NCBI RefSeq assembly: GCF_030247185.1
Contig: NC_080571.1
Coordinates: 6,197,001 to 6,261,000 of the forward strand
From: Malaya genurostris
Lineage: Eukaryota > Arthropoda > Insecta > Diptera > Culicidae
Length of the DNA: 64,000 bases
Reading direction: 5' to 3'
This document shows positions 24,822 through 36,787 of this stretch, one piece after another. The position numbers were made by a program, and so were the translations under genes. The notes below the pieces were generated by a model. That model made no database searches, was not told the origin of the DNA, and was given only the letters and a program-made list of their open reading frames with translations. The number at the start of each line of letters is the position of its first letter. The first letter of the stretch is position 1.

Positions 24822-27800
24822 TTATTCAATAGCTTCTTCAAAGGCTACATCGAAATTAGATATATCTGCAATAACTTTTCTCACTCTTCTCTGTCTTTGA
24901 CCTATTCGACTTGCAGTAGACTTTGATGCAACGAAAGTAATTATTTTAAAAAAATATTCCTGTAGTAGCTCCAAAAATTTGGAAACAGATTTAGCATACA
25001 TAAAATTATGAACAAAATAGATGGTAAAAAGATCCTCCATTCCTGTTAGTATATCCTCCGCTCCCTCTGAAAGACGCACATCATTTGCATAGCAATAAAA
25101 CATTGTTTTGTCATATCCAACATCTAAAATGATACAACATAAAACATATTATGATCATCATCTTCACATTCAAACAGATATAGAATAAAGGTAAAGTAAT
25201 AAGGAGAACATTTGTATGAAACTAGTTCCTACGTTCTACTCACCAACAGCTGCCAGTACCGGTCCAGGATTATCTACGATGATATCATCAATACGGCTGC
25301 CAATCTACGGTACAAAAAAATTAATTCAGAAACATGGATTAGACAATTATGAACAACGTTTACTTCTTTGTGGATGATTATTTCGCTGAAACTCTCTCCT
25401 ACAAGCGAGCATAAAAACTGAAGAATGTCATAATCGGACGATTTTTCACTCAAATGCGAATTCTTATTTTTAACAAGTGAGTATTGGATGATTTTTTCTT
25501 TTTTCATCAAAAAATACCTCCGGAAATCATTAACGTTAACTCCAGTTGCCTTTTCGAAATGAAAATTGAGTAACATCCTACGTCGAAGAACGGGAAGCTG
25601 TGATAGCATTACAATTGTCTCGACTTTCTCGTCCAATTTGTATCTTACGTAAGCCTGTGATTGTAGTAGAAAATCGTTCGTCATTAAATTTGGCTCATCT
25701 CGGGATAACTTCGACAGAATATGCTTTTCACATATATTGGATGTTTTCTCCCAATATTCCTTGCGTGTTCCTGCTCGAGAATTTCGCTTTTTCTTCAAAT
25801 TCATTACGATATCCGAAATTGATGCCCGACAGCTTTTAAATCGATTTAAATAATTATTGCGATTGATCATTTTGTATTTTAACTCAACGTAACCTTGTCC
25901 GGCTCCAAAACCATCATCATCCGTGTAATCTAAAGCCGGGAATTTTTCAAAAATTTGACGTGACACAGTTTCCATAGTCTCAGCTCGGATCATTGAGTCT
26001 ATCATACGGAGCTGGTCAACCACAGCATTCGTTAATGCGGTCAAATCAGTCTTGGTAACACGGATGGATGCGGGAATGAATATACCTGGATTATTTATTT
26101 TAAATTCTTGCAAAGATCGTAAACGATCTAAAAGTCGGTCACTGATTTTGTTCCAATTAATATTAAAACACCGAAATTTCATCTCTGTTGAAGCGTGTTT
26201 TTTACCACTTTTCTGAAGATGTACACCATCCGAAGAGTTACATTTTTTGTTGGAATTTGGAGATTGATTTTCTATATCGTTACTGGCCCTGCAAATCTGT
26301 CTGGTTAAATTTTCATAGCGTTGATCACAAGGTCGAAAAAACTCTGCTCTCACTGCTGTTGGTACATTTCCAGTCACCAGCACATGCTGCTCCGTCGCAT
26401 CAACAGTTCGCTCGATTATATTTGATGAGAAATCTTCAATACTATCAGAAGTGTCCTCCTCACTATCAACATTTGAATTTGATTTGTTCTGTACAGCAAC
26501 TTGAAATTTATCTTCTGTGAATTCTACGGTGATCATCTCGGCATCGTCCATTATATTTTCTGCTTGTGTCATTCCAGTATTCGACGTGACAGAAGCGATT
26601 AAGGGTATTTCTTCCTCAGGCAAACCTGATTGATCTTGGGATGAGCCCATGAAAACTGATCCTGTATAAGATGAAAGCAGAATTTTTATTTCGTACTGTA
26701 TTTTAAGGAATAAGTGGCTTTTGTGAAAGTTCTGATTTTTTGAAATGCTTGCAATGCAAATGAATTTTTGCGGAAATAAAAATTTTTGGTTAACTTTCAT
26801 GTATCTATAGAAAATAATTTTACACGTACCCGAATCGTATTTGCTGCAAAAGCGAACATCACATTTACTTGTGGTTATGAGCCGATCACAATATGCTTCC
26901 AAATGTTTTTGACTACAGCTATGCAGAGTTACCATATTCGCAGATTTTTCTGTAAAACCACAGTTTTTTTTTCGCCTATTTTGCCACACATATTTCATCA
27001 AAATTTACAGATTTTACAGATTTTTATTATTATTTCATAAAAAAGGCAGATTTTCAAAAAGTGTTTCACAGATTATGATTGAGCATATGCAACACACATG
27101 GTACACAGATTTTTCAAGTTGAAACACAGATTTTAAAATGGCAACTCTGCTGCTATGTTTATAGCATCTTCACACAGGGATGCCATGAGAATCTATCGAA
27201 ATTTTCTCCTGAAATCTGTCTAAAAAATCCTTTCTTTGCGTTTACTGTTGTGAATAACTTTCAGCGAGTGCTGAACTTTTTAGAATTCCTTTTCAAAGTG
27301 TATGTCATCTGGCTTATTGGTTATTTTAAAAAAGCGACATGTGTAACGAAATCAATTGGAAAATGGTGGTTTTACAGAAAATCGTTTAATATGGCAACAC
27401 ATTTACTTACACGATAATTGAACGTTAGATAGTAATGTGAATAAGCAACCCAAAAATAATTAGAGCCGATTAATTTGGATTATTATTACAATGCTTTAGC
27501 AGAGCAGAATACTGTGCAAAACAAAGTATTACATTTTCAATGCCAAACTGTAACATAAAAACAGTGGTACCCATAAAATGAATAGGTATGCAACGAAAAT
27601 TTTGTAGATAATACAAAACAAAAAGTTTGTAGATAATAAAAAATTAGATAATAGAATTATTACTAGAAAATACGAAGGAATTACGAATAAATTAAACTAA
27701 ACGGGGATACGTTTGTTCCAGTTTCAGTTCTATTGTAAATCTCCCATATAAAACATCCGCGGTTTGGCATGAATAAAAAGCAAGTTCGAACATGTAGTTA

Positions 27801-29728
27801 TGCTGCTTTCGAATTTGAGCGTTTACTGCATGCCGTATCGCCACGGAGCCAGAAAAACTGGAATAAGTATGAACAAAGTAAGAAACGTACTTACTGCCTC
27901 AAAATCACTTTGTTTAATTTTTCTACTTCAATTTATCAGTAAACACACGAGTAGCAATTTCTGGAGCTACCTACCGAAAAATTGCAGTAAATACTACATG
28001 TTCGAAAGTTGTTATGTAGTAAAGCCTCTGATTTTGACAGGAACATGATCCACATGTAGCATTTACTACCGAAATTCGAGCTTGCTAAGTTTTATTCATA
28101 CGATCCACTATATAGTAGTTCCATTTCAGCGAAAGTAAATGAAATTGTACTCACTTTAGACTAATATATAACAAGCGTGTAACATTTCATTCTCATGACA
28201 TTTTTGCAGAGATGCCAGGTGTACAAATTATATGCGTTTCACGGATTTCTAATATGTTGCAGATTTCCTAAATTGTACTTCTCTAAAGCTTTTTTGAAAG
28301 TGAAGACAGACAAACACAGATTCCTCAAATTTCAAATACTACTTGTAAAAACGTACTTGATATTCGTACTTACAAGAGTGTATCGTACGGGACCTAGTAT
28401 TTTCTTCACGAATTTTCTGGCAAACACAGATTTTAAAATAAACGATCTGGTATCTCTGCATTTTCGTATATATTACAGTTTAGGTTACCAACTCCAGGGA
28501 TGGCAGGTTCACAGATTAATCTGTGATTATCACAGATGATGACCCCAAAAAGTCTTCAATTTGCTCGGGAAATCCGAGATGAAATAAATTTCCGACAGGA
28601 CGTTTGGAAGTAGCGAGACCTTTTTTTGCTTACCAAAATGATTCCGATCAGATTTTGCACAGACTGGTTTTGCAATAACAAATTAAAAAAAAGAACCTGA
28701 CATCCCTGACCAATACCGCTTTCGCATTGCAATTTTTTTGAACGAAATATGAAATCAAGATACAAATTAAGATTTACTCAGGAGTAAGGTAAGATTTTTT
28801 GTGAATTTTATTCATTCGGACGAATGAAAAACAATGATGTCGAAGTTAATTGATCAAAACATTGATATTTTAGGCATTGCAATGGACTTATCCTCAGTAG
28901 TTGCGATTTACAACAAAGAAGCAAATACCAAATATTGTGCACATTAGGCGAAACCAACAGTTTCTAGCTTCACGACAAAATATGCTTTCTGGAACTTATT
29001 GAAAAGATATGGATAAGGATTACATTTTTTTTGCCAGAATAGGTCGTATGTAGGTATTGGACAATCTATCCATCGCTCTGTAACGATGTGTGAAATGATA
29101 ATTACGAGATGATTATTGGGTACTGAAATTTTTGACAATAAATATTTATGTCTTAACGATGGAAATTTGTTTGTAAGTTATAAGTATTGTGTATTTACGG
29201 CAAACAAGGAAAGGATTATATACTACTTTATTGTGTATTCTCGAATTTGAGTTTTTTAATATTTAAATACAGGAAACTCAATAATAGAGTTAGTATTACC
29301 ACCACAGTAAAAAATAGTGAGAGCTTACGATTCGTTCGTATGGAAATCAACACAGATATAAATTTTCAACGTACCTGAAATTTCTAAAGCTGATTGTTGT
29401 TTCGTTTGTGGCTGAAAGTTTGGTATCCAAGCTTCATCTTCCTCAGTTACCATTAACAGCTGAGTTTCGAAGGCGGCTAATGCTAAGTCAGAGATGATTT
29501 TACATCCATCAGCTTCTATGTATATAGTTTCAAAATGTTTGCCTAATGTAATTGATGCTAATAAATAAATAAGAAAAACAAACAATGAAGAGTTTAAGTA
29601 GAATTGGAAAATACATGGCAATTCTTACCTTGTTCTAATAAACTGGAGACGCTGGAAAGAGCCGGTAGGGCCATTCTGTTGAACCGAGACGCGTCGCATA
29701 TTTTGTAAATTTTAATATTGGTCGCCAT
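24822..29728 (-). CDS. Accessory protein of the CACTA element, six exons, 687 codons
   Basis: Exons on the - strand are 29728-29629, 29557-29375, 26949-26830, 26661-25364, 25304-25244 and 25123-24822. All introns have GT..AG ends; the lengths 100+183+120+1298+61+302 add to 2064, a multiple of three, and every split codon closes in frame (phases 1, 1, 1, 0, 1), strong evidence for the structure. The protein starts MATNIKIYK. It has an acidic, Ser-rich stretch (SEEDTSDSIED), then a core with RNNYLNRFKSCR and a Lys/Arg-rich block, and a C-terminal domain with DNPGPVLAAVG and LELLQEYFFKI. These last features resemble, from memory, the SAMD3-like companion proteins found beside such transposases in fish and insects; no SAM domain itself is visible. 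Role unknown; a DNA-binding or regulatory partner like plant TNPA is a guess. Confidence 0.75.
26950..29374. other. Large intron 3 of the accessory gene with repeat debris
   Basis: The 2.4-kb intron contains several CACAGATTT-rich patches next to GGGATGCCA or GATGCCAGG words (27000-27180, 28195-28540, 28690), probably pieces of one dispersed element. A weak inverted pair (ATGAATAAAAAGCAAGTTCG near 27769 and its inverse near 28085-28105) may bound a roughly 340-bp insertion. No exon is needed here for the gene to read through. Confidence 0.45.
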
Positions 29729-29764
29729 TCTGTATTTTTTTTTGAAGTTTTTAATATCAGGTGC

Positions 29765-32413
29765 TCAAACCAAAGGAATCGCATGCTGAATGAATAAATA
29801 AAGCCTTTTATTTTCAAGAAACGATTTCAAAGGAGTTCGGTCGACAAAATCCTTAATATTTTTAGCAACAACTAGCAGTGGATTTAAATTGATTTCCAGA
29901 GTTCCTTTGTCGGGAGATTGGAGAACGGAATGTTTTAGTCCAAAAACAAAAACTTGTTCAGTGTATTTGTTGAAAATCAACAGCTGAATTTGAACCACAT
30001 AGAATTTTTCACCATACTCATCATGTTCGAGGAATATGAAATCATTTTTCTCATAATCGTGTCCACAATATGATGCTTTTTCGGCATAGAGTGACTCTAG
30101 GTCTAGGAGGCAAAATTTCCGTAATTCCGATTGCATTACCTCAGGGAGGTCTTTATACGTTTCTACAAACTTTGATACCAAAAAATGCCTTTCAAAACGA
30201 GCATTTTCTTGTGTTAGTAGAGCTTGGTAAAACTGATGTTGCTCCGCACAGAACTTCACGACGTTTTTGAAATTAAGAGTGCTTCGTAGAGCTCGCTTAA
30301 AAAAACAATGTTTTCTTTCACAAAATAAAGTGCAGAAGGACATAAGAGGTCCAAGTCTCGATATGATCCAAGGATAGTGGGTGGTGAAATGATGTTTAGG
30401 TCTAAGTGGAGTATCAAAGTGATGAGTTCGAAGTTCAATGTATTCCGTTATTAGTGATCGTAGCAGGTGAATTTGATTTTGAGATACAACTGGTGTAGTG
30501 ATAATGTCTGTGATGTTTTTAATCAGCAACAGCATATGTATTATCGGGTCGTTATAATCAATTGATTTATTTATAAACAAAAATGGAAAAATTTGAACAA
30601 TGTGCCAGATATCACAAGCCTTTGCTTTTATGTTTCTGGATTTTCTAGTAAAGTCAATGGCAATTTTCGTGTCCAGTTTCAATTTATGACAAACTTCGTT
30701 CATTCTACCTTGAATGTACAAAGGAGATATATGTTTCTCTTTGCAGATGCGTTTCAGTATTAAAAATAGATCATTGTTAATCCATCCTTCAAATAAGTCG
30801 TGAGCTATACACGGAGCGGCTCCTAGATCAAACATTTTGAAGTGTTGCAATTCATCAAATATACATTCTGATTTTATTCCTCGGAAAGGTATACAACTTG
30901 CATTGTTTGTGATCATCTGAATGTCATGTTTATGCGTTTCAGGATTCCTAATTTCTGCCTTATTCAAGCTATCAATTTTAAACAACTTGTGATCAATATA
31001 ACAAGTTCTACAGAAGTGAGAGCTTGTTGAAAAATTCTCTACAAGACCTCCTATTTGATGTGCTCCCAAGTTATCATTCATTGTAGTAAATATTGAACCT
31101 CGTATAGTTTCAGGAAATCCACCACCATGTACAACAATCCCGTTTTCTTCCAGTATTTTAATATCTTCAACGAGTCGTCGAAATATGCAATTCGAACCGA
31201 AATAAGAAAAATCCTTATTTTTGCAAAGAAGTATTAGTTGCACATTTTCGGTTTTACATCGTAAATGTGAATCAATGTTTCCAATTATCATGTAAACGCA
31301 TAATAATTTATATCGGCCAGTGGCGTTGCCAATAGCATTAACAACCATCTCAGCAGCATCTTGATATAAAAAAAGATTTAATGTCTTATCGGAGAAAAAT
31401 GAACTGGTTTTAAACTTGGTACCGTCGTCGAAATCTGTCAGGTAACCGGACACTTTGAGTTTTTTCCGAAATACAGCGTTGTAAATTGTTGGATCATTGA
31501 CCATCGCGGTCAGTGTTTCCAATATTGGTACATAGTAGTAGAAAGCGTCTTTATGTTCATTGTCTTTTTGAAGTGCAATAGGTATTGAAGAGACAAAACT
31601 GTAATGCTCGCGATAAAACTTTTTTCGCATGTAAGGTGATCGAAATAGTCCCATAGGTCCGAACATGATATCGAAGATATTGCAGAAATTTCGTTCTAAA
31701 TGATGTGAATTGTTATTTTTTTGTTCGTTGATTCCGTAACCGATCGACAGGCAGAAATTTTTGAAGCTATTTGTTTGAACCGAAACAGCTTCCCCCAACG
31801 CCACTACTACTTCCTGTATTGCGGATTCTGTCACATGTTTTTTTGATAACAGTTTGAGAAATAGGTTTCCGAAAATGTTACATATGTTCTCGTTAGTTTT
31901 ATAAAAGGTGTTTAGTGGATTTGGAGACTCTGAACATGCATTCAACGAACAAGATTCATTTAACTGGAGAAAGTCCAACTGTGGAACGGAGGTCTGTTTC
32001 AATAAACTTTCATCACTATCTATTCGGATGTTTCCGTTCCGGTGGAAGTACATGTTGTGAATTCGCATACTGTTTACAGTTACGAAAGGTTTTTTGCATA
32101 TGCAACCAAACGGACAAAACACGGGTTGACCGGATTTCAGATGTTTCGTCATATGTTTGGCCATCAACTTTACACTGTCTTCAACGGAATTACACGACGA
32201 GACGGAGCAACGGAAAGTACGTTGAAGTTTTATTTCAACATGTCGTTGTCTAAGATGTTTTTTAAAAGACTCGAAAGATCGGCAACGTACTGCACACTCC
32301 GAAATCGGGCATTCAAAATATCGTTGATATTTATGCACTCGCATATGGTAAATAAAATGTTCTAAATCTTTGAAAACAGTCACACAAAACTTACAACTTA
32401 TTTCAATTGACAT
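29765..32413 (-). CDS. CACTA/EnSpm-type transposase with four N-terminal C2H2 zinc fingers
   Basis: A single exon of 882 codons from the ATG at 32411-32413 (an upstream GTG would add six residues). Residues about 1-130 hold four C2H2-type fingers (CKFC..HMRVH, CPISEC..HLRQRH, CSVSSC..HMTKH, CPFGC..HNMYFH). The middle carries LYQDAAEMV (Asp near 352), then MNDNLGAHQIGG (Asp near 447) followed by a CRTC pair, HDLFEGW near 544, and LFCERKHCFFKR (Glu near 699). These order and motif features match the DDE transposases of animal CACTA-like elements as I recall them; assignment of the exact catalytic triad is inference. There are no stops or frameshifts, so this copy could be active. It ends 36 bp before the accessory gene's ATG on the same strand. 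Confidence 0.78.
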   Translation of the reverse strand: MSIEISCKFCVTVFKDLEHFIYHMRVHKYQRYFECPISECAVRCRSFESFKKHLRQRHVEIKLQRTFRCSVSSCNSVEDSVKLMAKHMTKHLKSGQPVFCPFGCICKKPFVTVNSMRIHNMYFHRNGNIRIDSDESLLKQTSVPQLDFLQLNESCSLNACSESPNPLNTFYKTNENICNIFGNLFLKLLSKKHVTESAIQEVVVALGEAVSVQTNSFKNFCLSIGYGINEQKNNNSHHLERNFCNIFDIMFGPMGLFRSPYMRKKFYREHYSFVSSIPIALQKDNEHKDAFYYYVPILETLTAMVNDPTIYNAVFRKKLKVSGYLTDFDDGTKFKTSSFFSDKTLNLFLYQDAAEMVVNAIGNATGRYKLLCVYMIIGNIDSHLRCKTENVQLILLCKNKDFSYFGSNCIFRRLVEDIKILEENGIVVHGGGFPETIRGSIFTTMNDNLGAHQIGGLVENFSTSSHFCRTCYIDHKLFKIDSLNKAEIRNPETHKHDIQMITNNASCIPFRGIKSECIFDELQHFKMFDLGAAPCIAHDLFEGWINNDLFLILKRICKEKHISPLYIQGRMNEVCHKLKLDTKIAIDFTRKSRNIKAKACDIWHIVQIFPFLFINKSIDYNDPIIHMLLLIKNITDIITTPVVSQNQIHLLRSLITEYIELRTHHFDTPLRPKHHFTTHYPWIISRLGPLMSFCTLFCERKHCFFKRALRSTLNFKNVVKFCAEQHQFYQALLTQENARFERHFLVSKFVETYKDLPEVMQSELRKFCLLDLESLYAEKASYCGHDYEKNDFIFLEHDEYGEKFYVVQIQLLIFNKYTEQVFVFGLKHSVLQSPDKGTLEINLNPLLVVAKNIKDFVDRTPLKSFLENKRLYLFIQHAIPLV

Positions 32414-32774
32414 TATTTCCGCACAGAACACTACAAATTATAAACAGATGGATAAAAGTCGACGTGCAATTTATCGCGGCAGCCATTTGTTTTGTTTATG
32501 AAATTTCAATGAATGTTGTTTTGATTTTACATGTCGGTTGAAAATTACAGTTCCGATTATGAGAAATTCAAGAACTCAACATTGTTTTTAAACTAGCAAT
32601 TGAAAATTTAAATGTGCTGTACAATTAAGCAAAAAACAATATAAATTCACATGTATTTTGATGCTCTAATTATGTACATTATTTTGCGCTTAAATTTCAA
32701 TTCAATTGTTGATTACATAAATGTATATTTACGAGTTTAATTATATACATGGCGTTTAAATTTAAAATTTTTTT

Positions 32775-32780
<6 letters not shown>

Positions 32781-32832
<52 letters not shown>
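32781..32832. repeat. (TA)n microsatellite, right block
   Basis: About 52 bp of TA repeats between the CACTA end (CTGTG) and the resumed 1.09-kb unit. Confidence 0.95.
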
Positions 32833-32835
<3 letters not shown>

Positions 32836-33303
32836 GTGCCAAAATTTTGGAATCAACTCTATTTTCGTAAAGTTCTAGTGCTCAAAAGTTTAAGCACCTC
32901 GAAAAAAGCCTTCATGCAAAATTTGACCTAAATCGGACATGCTTAAGGGGTGCTGCCCGGTGGTAAAGGTTTGACAATTTTCGATCTTGAAAAAGCACCA
33001 TAGGGAGTACATGAAATTTTAAAATTCGAAATTTTTTTTTGATGCCAAAACTCTTAAAACTGCATAAAACATCGAAATTTAGTGTCATCTCAAAAAAAAA
33101 TTTTTTTGAAAAAATCAACTTTCTGGGAGTCCCAAAAAGTCGATTTTTTCAAAAAAAAATTTTTTCAAGATGACACTAAATCTCGACGTTTCATGCAATT
33201 CTAAGCCTTTTGGCATCGAAATTTTTTTTTCGATTTCGAAAATTTCATGTACTCCCCCCTATGGTGATTTTTCAAGATATATGAAAATTTCACTAAGTGG
33301 ACT

Positions 33304-33790
33304 AAGAAGGCTTTTTTTAGATTAGCATCATTGTTCTCATACAAATAGGCAACGCAAATGTCAAGCACTAGTTTGGAAAAATGATGCTGACTGTGTGACA
33401 TAAACAATTAAGCATGCTTTTGTGAACTACTCGAATCAATCTAATCTATTGGTTTCAAAATGAGTATCCAAATTTATTTAATAAAAGTATGAGACATATT
33501 TTCATGAGACTGTTATAAAAGTAGAGAAAGGCATTATCACACCACTAGGTGGATTAAGAAGGGTTTTTATTTTAGATTAGATTCATACAAATAGGCAACG
33601 CAAATGTCAAGCACTAGTTTGGAAAAATGATGCTGAGTGTGTGACATAAACACTGAAGCATGCTTTTGTGAACTACTCGAATCAATCTGAATCAATTGGT
33701 GTCTAAATTAGTCATATTTTCATGAGACTGTTATGAAAGAAGAGAAAGGCATTATCACACCACTAGGTGGATTAAGAAGGGTTTTTTCTT
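33304..33790 (+). repeat. Tandem pair of about 240-bp units ending in the dispersed-repeat terminus
   Basis: Units at about 33310-33563 and 33564-33790 share CATACAAATAGGCAACGCAA, CAAGCACTAGTTTGG, GACATAAACA, AGCATGCTTTTGTGAAC and end GAGAAAGGCATTATCACACC followed by ACTAGGTGGATTAAGAAGGG. The first carries about 25 extra bases. Confidence 0.75.
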
Positions 33791-35160
33791 ATAAACTTGT
33801 TACTACTTGATCGGGATTCTTAAAAAAACAAAAAGGTTTGTCCTTAAACTAGTACAACCTACAAAGTGGAACAGTACTCAGGACGGTTAGGCCAGCTCTG
33901 AGGAAAGGAAGTGAGTTTCACTACTGCAGGTACTTCGGAAACCGGAATCCAGGAACCGATATAATCGAAGTTGGTTCGAGAAAAGTGATTGGGATCCATT
34001 TTTGAGTCTATGGCTACACTGACTGAGTAGTTTCTGCTGCTGAATATTGATAGAAATAATTGCTACCTTTCGATATATATATTTTTTTCTGTAACATGAA
34101 TTAAAGTGAAGGGTAAATTTAATTAATTTTATTAAGAGATTTAAGTTGAGTGTTTAGTCACAACTCACACTTTTCTGCCCTATTAGGACATCATTTGCTC
34201 AAATTATTAACTAATACAAGGAGTTTATCGATTTATTTGATGATTGCATCGAAATCGATTCACTAAAACAGCAGTATTGGACAATTTTCGAACTATTTTC
34301 TTTGCGATATTGCTTCTTAGAGTCGAATCAAAGATATTGAATCCGAATTTATCACAATTCGTTGATTGAAAGACGAGTAATGTGCAAAATAATATTGCGA
34401 ATCTACTAACTACGGGTTGAATATTTTGGTCGGTTTTCGGTGTTTTTCGGGTTTAGGACTTTTTTCGGGTTCGAGTCGGGTACGGGCAAAGATTTTTTTA
34501 TACGGTACAGGTCGGGTTAGTTAGAATGAATAGTTAATCTCTGATTCGAATCGGGTACGGGTAAAAGTTTTTTCTTTTTGATCGGGTACTGGTCGGGTTC
34601 GGGTTTGAAAAAAAATGCTTACCAGGATACCTCTACTGCACACGGTGCCAATTAAATTATTATTAGGTTTCACACGAACATGACATAACCTCACAAAATG
34701 AACAGAATGAACTTTTTTCGACAGCCGCCGATGGTTTGTTTACAGTTTGCAAGTTCTTCAGAGGTTCATTGTTTGAATTCAAAAACTGCGAGTCGCCTCA
34801 CACTAAATAGATTTATTCAAATATCGCTCCTTGATGCTGAAAACGCTGGATATCAAAGAGAGTCCGCTGAATAACAGCAATGAATAACAACAATGCAGGA
34901 AAAAGGAGAGAAGTGAATGTTGTAGTAAATGGAATTACGAAGACGGATAAAAAACGTTTTTAACGGGGAATTTTTCGTCATTTTTCAATTTTTATTTTCA
35001 ATCGCAATACAAAACAAACCACCAGCAGCTGTCAATGATGAACTTGATTCATCGGAAGTTCATTTGAGTCGTCATCGTGTAGAACCTAATTGACACAAGC
35101 TGAAAGAAAGAATTCCCTTGAAATATTCCTATCATTGTGCGCTTTTAGTTCGCAAAGCGG
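33791..35160. other. Intergenic, with a third GGGTACGGGTA block
   Basis: A block at about 34425-34625 repeats TCGGGTACGGG and related words. A PolyT/A-rich remainder (33800-34420, 34640-35160) shows no exon or element end that I can support. Confidence 0.4.
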
Positions 35161-35163
35161 ACC

Positions 35164-35658
35164 TAATAGTATGTTAACATTAGCGCTGATATCAAGTGAT
35201 ATACGGATATACTTGATATTCGATGATATCATGTGCGATATCACTTGATATCCCATACAATTTGATGTCAACGCGTATCACCATTCTGGCATGATATACG
35301 GGATATCATGTATGATATCATCTCGAGTTGTCAAAAATCGTAACTAGCAACACGGGTAATGGCATTGAACGCACTTATTTATGAACGTCACTTTGAGGGT
35401 GACAATAAACAATCATTATAATTTCGAATTTTTCAACGAATACTGGCGTTCGGAGACCATTAAATGCAAGACTTAAATTATTGATTGAATTGTAGGAGAG
35501 AAAAGCAATATTATTGATCTTACTCCTAATGGGAACATTCAATATGACAACTTGATTGTCAAACGATATCATTTCGATCATATGTGAACACTTCCACGTG
35601 ATATGCGTATCATCTCGGTATATCAAGTGATATCAGCGCTAATGGAAACATACTATAA
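35164..35658. mobile_element. MITE with 36-bp inverted ends rich in GATATC, TAA target duplication
   Basis: The element (35167-35655, 489 bp) starts TAGTATGTTAACATTAGCGC followed by TGATATCAAGTGATAT; the right end is the inverse with three or four mismatches. TAA flanks both sides (35164-35166, 35656-35658), fitting the 3-bp duplications of PIF/Harbinger-like elements, although TA alone cannot be excluded. GATATC and TGATATCA-type palindromes recur many times inside both ends. Confidence 0.8.
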
Positions 35659-36787
35659 AGTGAGCAAAAGTACAATAAATAAAAAATTAGTTTGTTTTTT
35701 ATTCAATTTAACGAAAACATAAAAAACAATTTTTCAGGATAGTTTTTTGGTTCTTAAAAGAATCGAGGACGTATTTCCGTAATGCGAAGCATCATCCGAT
35801 ACAATTGAAAATTATTGCCACTTTTTCAAGGCAATCCCATACAAAACAAATGCGTCGAGCCTGTGCATTTGATTACCACTGATTCGGCAAAACGGCACTC
35901 AAAGCAAATTTGCTAATAAGCCCCAATCGATATTGAATGGAATAGAGCGCGTTTTTCTCTAATCAGAAGGATCAATTGAATGACGATGGATACAGTTTCC
36001 ACTAACAGTTGTTTTAGTTACTCTTAAAATAAAATAAATTCAGCATTTTTTTAAATAAGCATAAATAATATTTTTGCAAATTATTTGGTTATAGTTATTT
36101 GACTGTTTTCATAAACAACGACATGAAACAGCTAACTTAGCTATTTCTTCATATGAGAGACATGAAAGCTCTGTAGCGGCTTCGGCAGATCTTAAAACGA
36201 GAATGAAACACAAGATTTTTAAATTCAAGCACTGCAAAATTAAAATTTTCGGTGAGATGCAATTTTTCAAATTGGAAAGAAACACTGCCTATATCTAATG
36301 CAAATACTCATTCTGATGACGACTTAAGAGAGACCGGGGCTTGTTGGACGAAGGGGCAGGTTGGCCGAGTAGCTTTTCTGAAAAGGCTATTATGCGCCTT
36401 GGAAGTTGTCGATATAAAAGATGATTTCAATATTTTAATAATCAACTGCCATCAAAACTCTTAGATTTAGATTTAGAGTTCCTGAAAGGATTTGTCGCAG
36501 ATTGACCCAACCCCGAACAAAACTTGTCCATCAGTATACAATCTGCTGCGGATGTAACATCCTGATAATGTCAAACCTCTCCGCAAGACGCGTATGCGAA
36601 CTGATTCAGAGGAGTGTCAAGGTCGTAAATCACGAATCGAACCAAAATGTTACCAATTCTCCAATAAAAGCAGCATTGGAGAAGTTAAAAAATGAAACCA
36701 AATGTAAGCGCGAACACTGGTGGAGAAAAAGGTAGAAGTGAAGCTGAAAAAGTTCACTAATGATACCGAAACTAAGGCCAGAATAGT
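35659..36787. other. Intergenic, nothing firmly recognised
   Basis: AT-rich to 36240, then GC-richer to 36740 with short ORFs (36502-36735) lacking any signature. GAGACCGGGGCTTGTTGG near 36332 has an inverse partner on the far side of the retrotransposon (CCAACTAACACCGGTCTCCC near 40763), both likely from a common dispersed repeat. Confidence 0.35.

Larger units (their letters stand above)
24479..32780 (-). mobile_element. Apparently complete CACTA/EnSpm-type DNA transposon, 8.3 kb
   Basis: The outer ends are CACAGTTAAAATTTTT on the left and, read inwards from the right, CACAGAAAAAAAATTTT, both abutting (TA)n. The termini 5'-CACAG..CTGTG-3' fit the CMC (CACTA) superfamily. Two genes on the - strand are both open end to end: the transposase (29765-32413) and an accessory gene of six exons (24822-29728). 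Because the target is a microsatellite, the target duplication cannot be read; only even lengths (TA or TATA) fit the flanks. The subterminal 250 bp on both sides is AT-rich with repeated ATGTAA words. Intron 3 of the accessory gene holds most of the non-coding DNA. The family name comes from recalled features of animal EnSpm proteins, not from a search. Confidence 0.78.

Noticed and set aside
26188..26520. 110-codon + strand ORF inside the accessory gene
   Set aside because: Antisense shadow of the large exon 25364-26661.
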